Positions 60,307-64,000 of a stretch of 64,000 nucleotides of DNA are shown piece by piece. A program made the translations under genes and the position numbers. The notes under the pieces were generated by a model. The model was given only the letters and a program-made list of their open reading frames with translations, was not told the DNA's origin and did no database searches. The stretch covers positions 372,001 through 436,000 of the forward strand of contig NZ_JAFCMB010000005.1 of the NCBI RefSeq assembly GCF_018130145.1, in the 5' to 3' direction. How positions within the stretch are numbered: position 1 is the first letter of the stretch; every line of letters begins with the position of its first letter. The stretch is from Bradyrhizobium sp. AUGA SZCCT0176. Lineage in GTDB: Bacteria; Pseudomonadota; Alphaproteobacteria; Rhizobiales; Xanthobacteraceae.

Positions 60307-64000
<3,694 letters not shown>

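Overview
The window reads as chromosome of an alphaproteobacterium of the Bradyrhizobium/Rhodopseudomonas lineage. The GC-rich codon use, the secE-nusG-rplK-rplA-rplJ-rplL-rpoB order, a 14-codon rreB-type gene with a 17-nt Shine-Dalgarno, an alpha-r8/MmgR-like sRNA, FecR+CHASE2, PilZ and YG-rich secreted proteins, and several dispersed palindromic repeats all fit that lineage. The assignment rests on recalled family knowledge, not on a search.

Region by region. 1-3.7 kb: the end of a CHASE2 cyclase and its FecR partner, a serine carboxypeptidase, an sRNA and a cupin. 3.8-7.2 kb: a long dispersed repeat and a PAS-PAS-GAF-GGDEF-EAL protein. 7.5-17.2 kb: small secreted proteins, a MarR regulator divergent from a Tat-exported hydrolase, an Omp25-like porin, and an SCP2-like/hydrolase pair. 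17.24-21.0 kb: a remnant integrative element bounded by a 3' tRNA-Thr fragment and the intact tRNA-Thr, carrying tiny genes and no visible integrase. 21.1-25.7 kb: small exported proteins, dienelactone hydrolase, a NiCoT/UreH-type permease and RlmB. 25.8-31.7 kb: tRNA-Tyr, a frameshifted glycosyltransferase, a YciI protein, rreB, tRNA-Gly and a decayed tRNA-Gly(CCC) beside an AT-richer gene. 31.8-37.4 kb: M20 peptidase and an iron-uptake pair (PepSY protein and TonB siderophore receptor). 37.5-40.3 kb: an NAD-kinase-like/SPFH operon divergent from a Nudix-winged-helix regulator, with a perfect palindrome between them. 40.4-52.6 kb: acyl-CoA and lipid catabolism genes (CaiB, acyl-CoA dehydrogenase, APH-like kinase, TetR, two SDRs, histidine phosphatase, serine hydrolase) interrupted by repeats. 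52.8-64 kb: tRNA-Trp and the transcription/translation operon through a partial rpoB, with two unrelated genes inserted between rplA and rplJ.

The most coherent possibly undescribed unit is the Nudix-HTH / SPFH / NAD-kinase-like divergon at 37.5-40.3 kb. The regulator's Nudix box is degenerate, its presumed operator overlaps its own -35 box, and the divergent operon encodes a membrane-scaffold protein translationally overlapped with a nucleotide-kinase-fold protein. Other points of note are the remnant element at tRNA-Thr with a cluster of sub-70-residue proteins, the rplA-rplJ insertion, and the layered repeat families.
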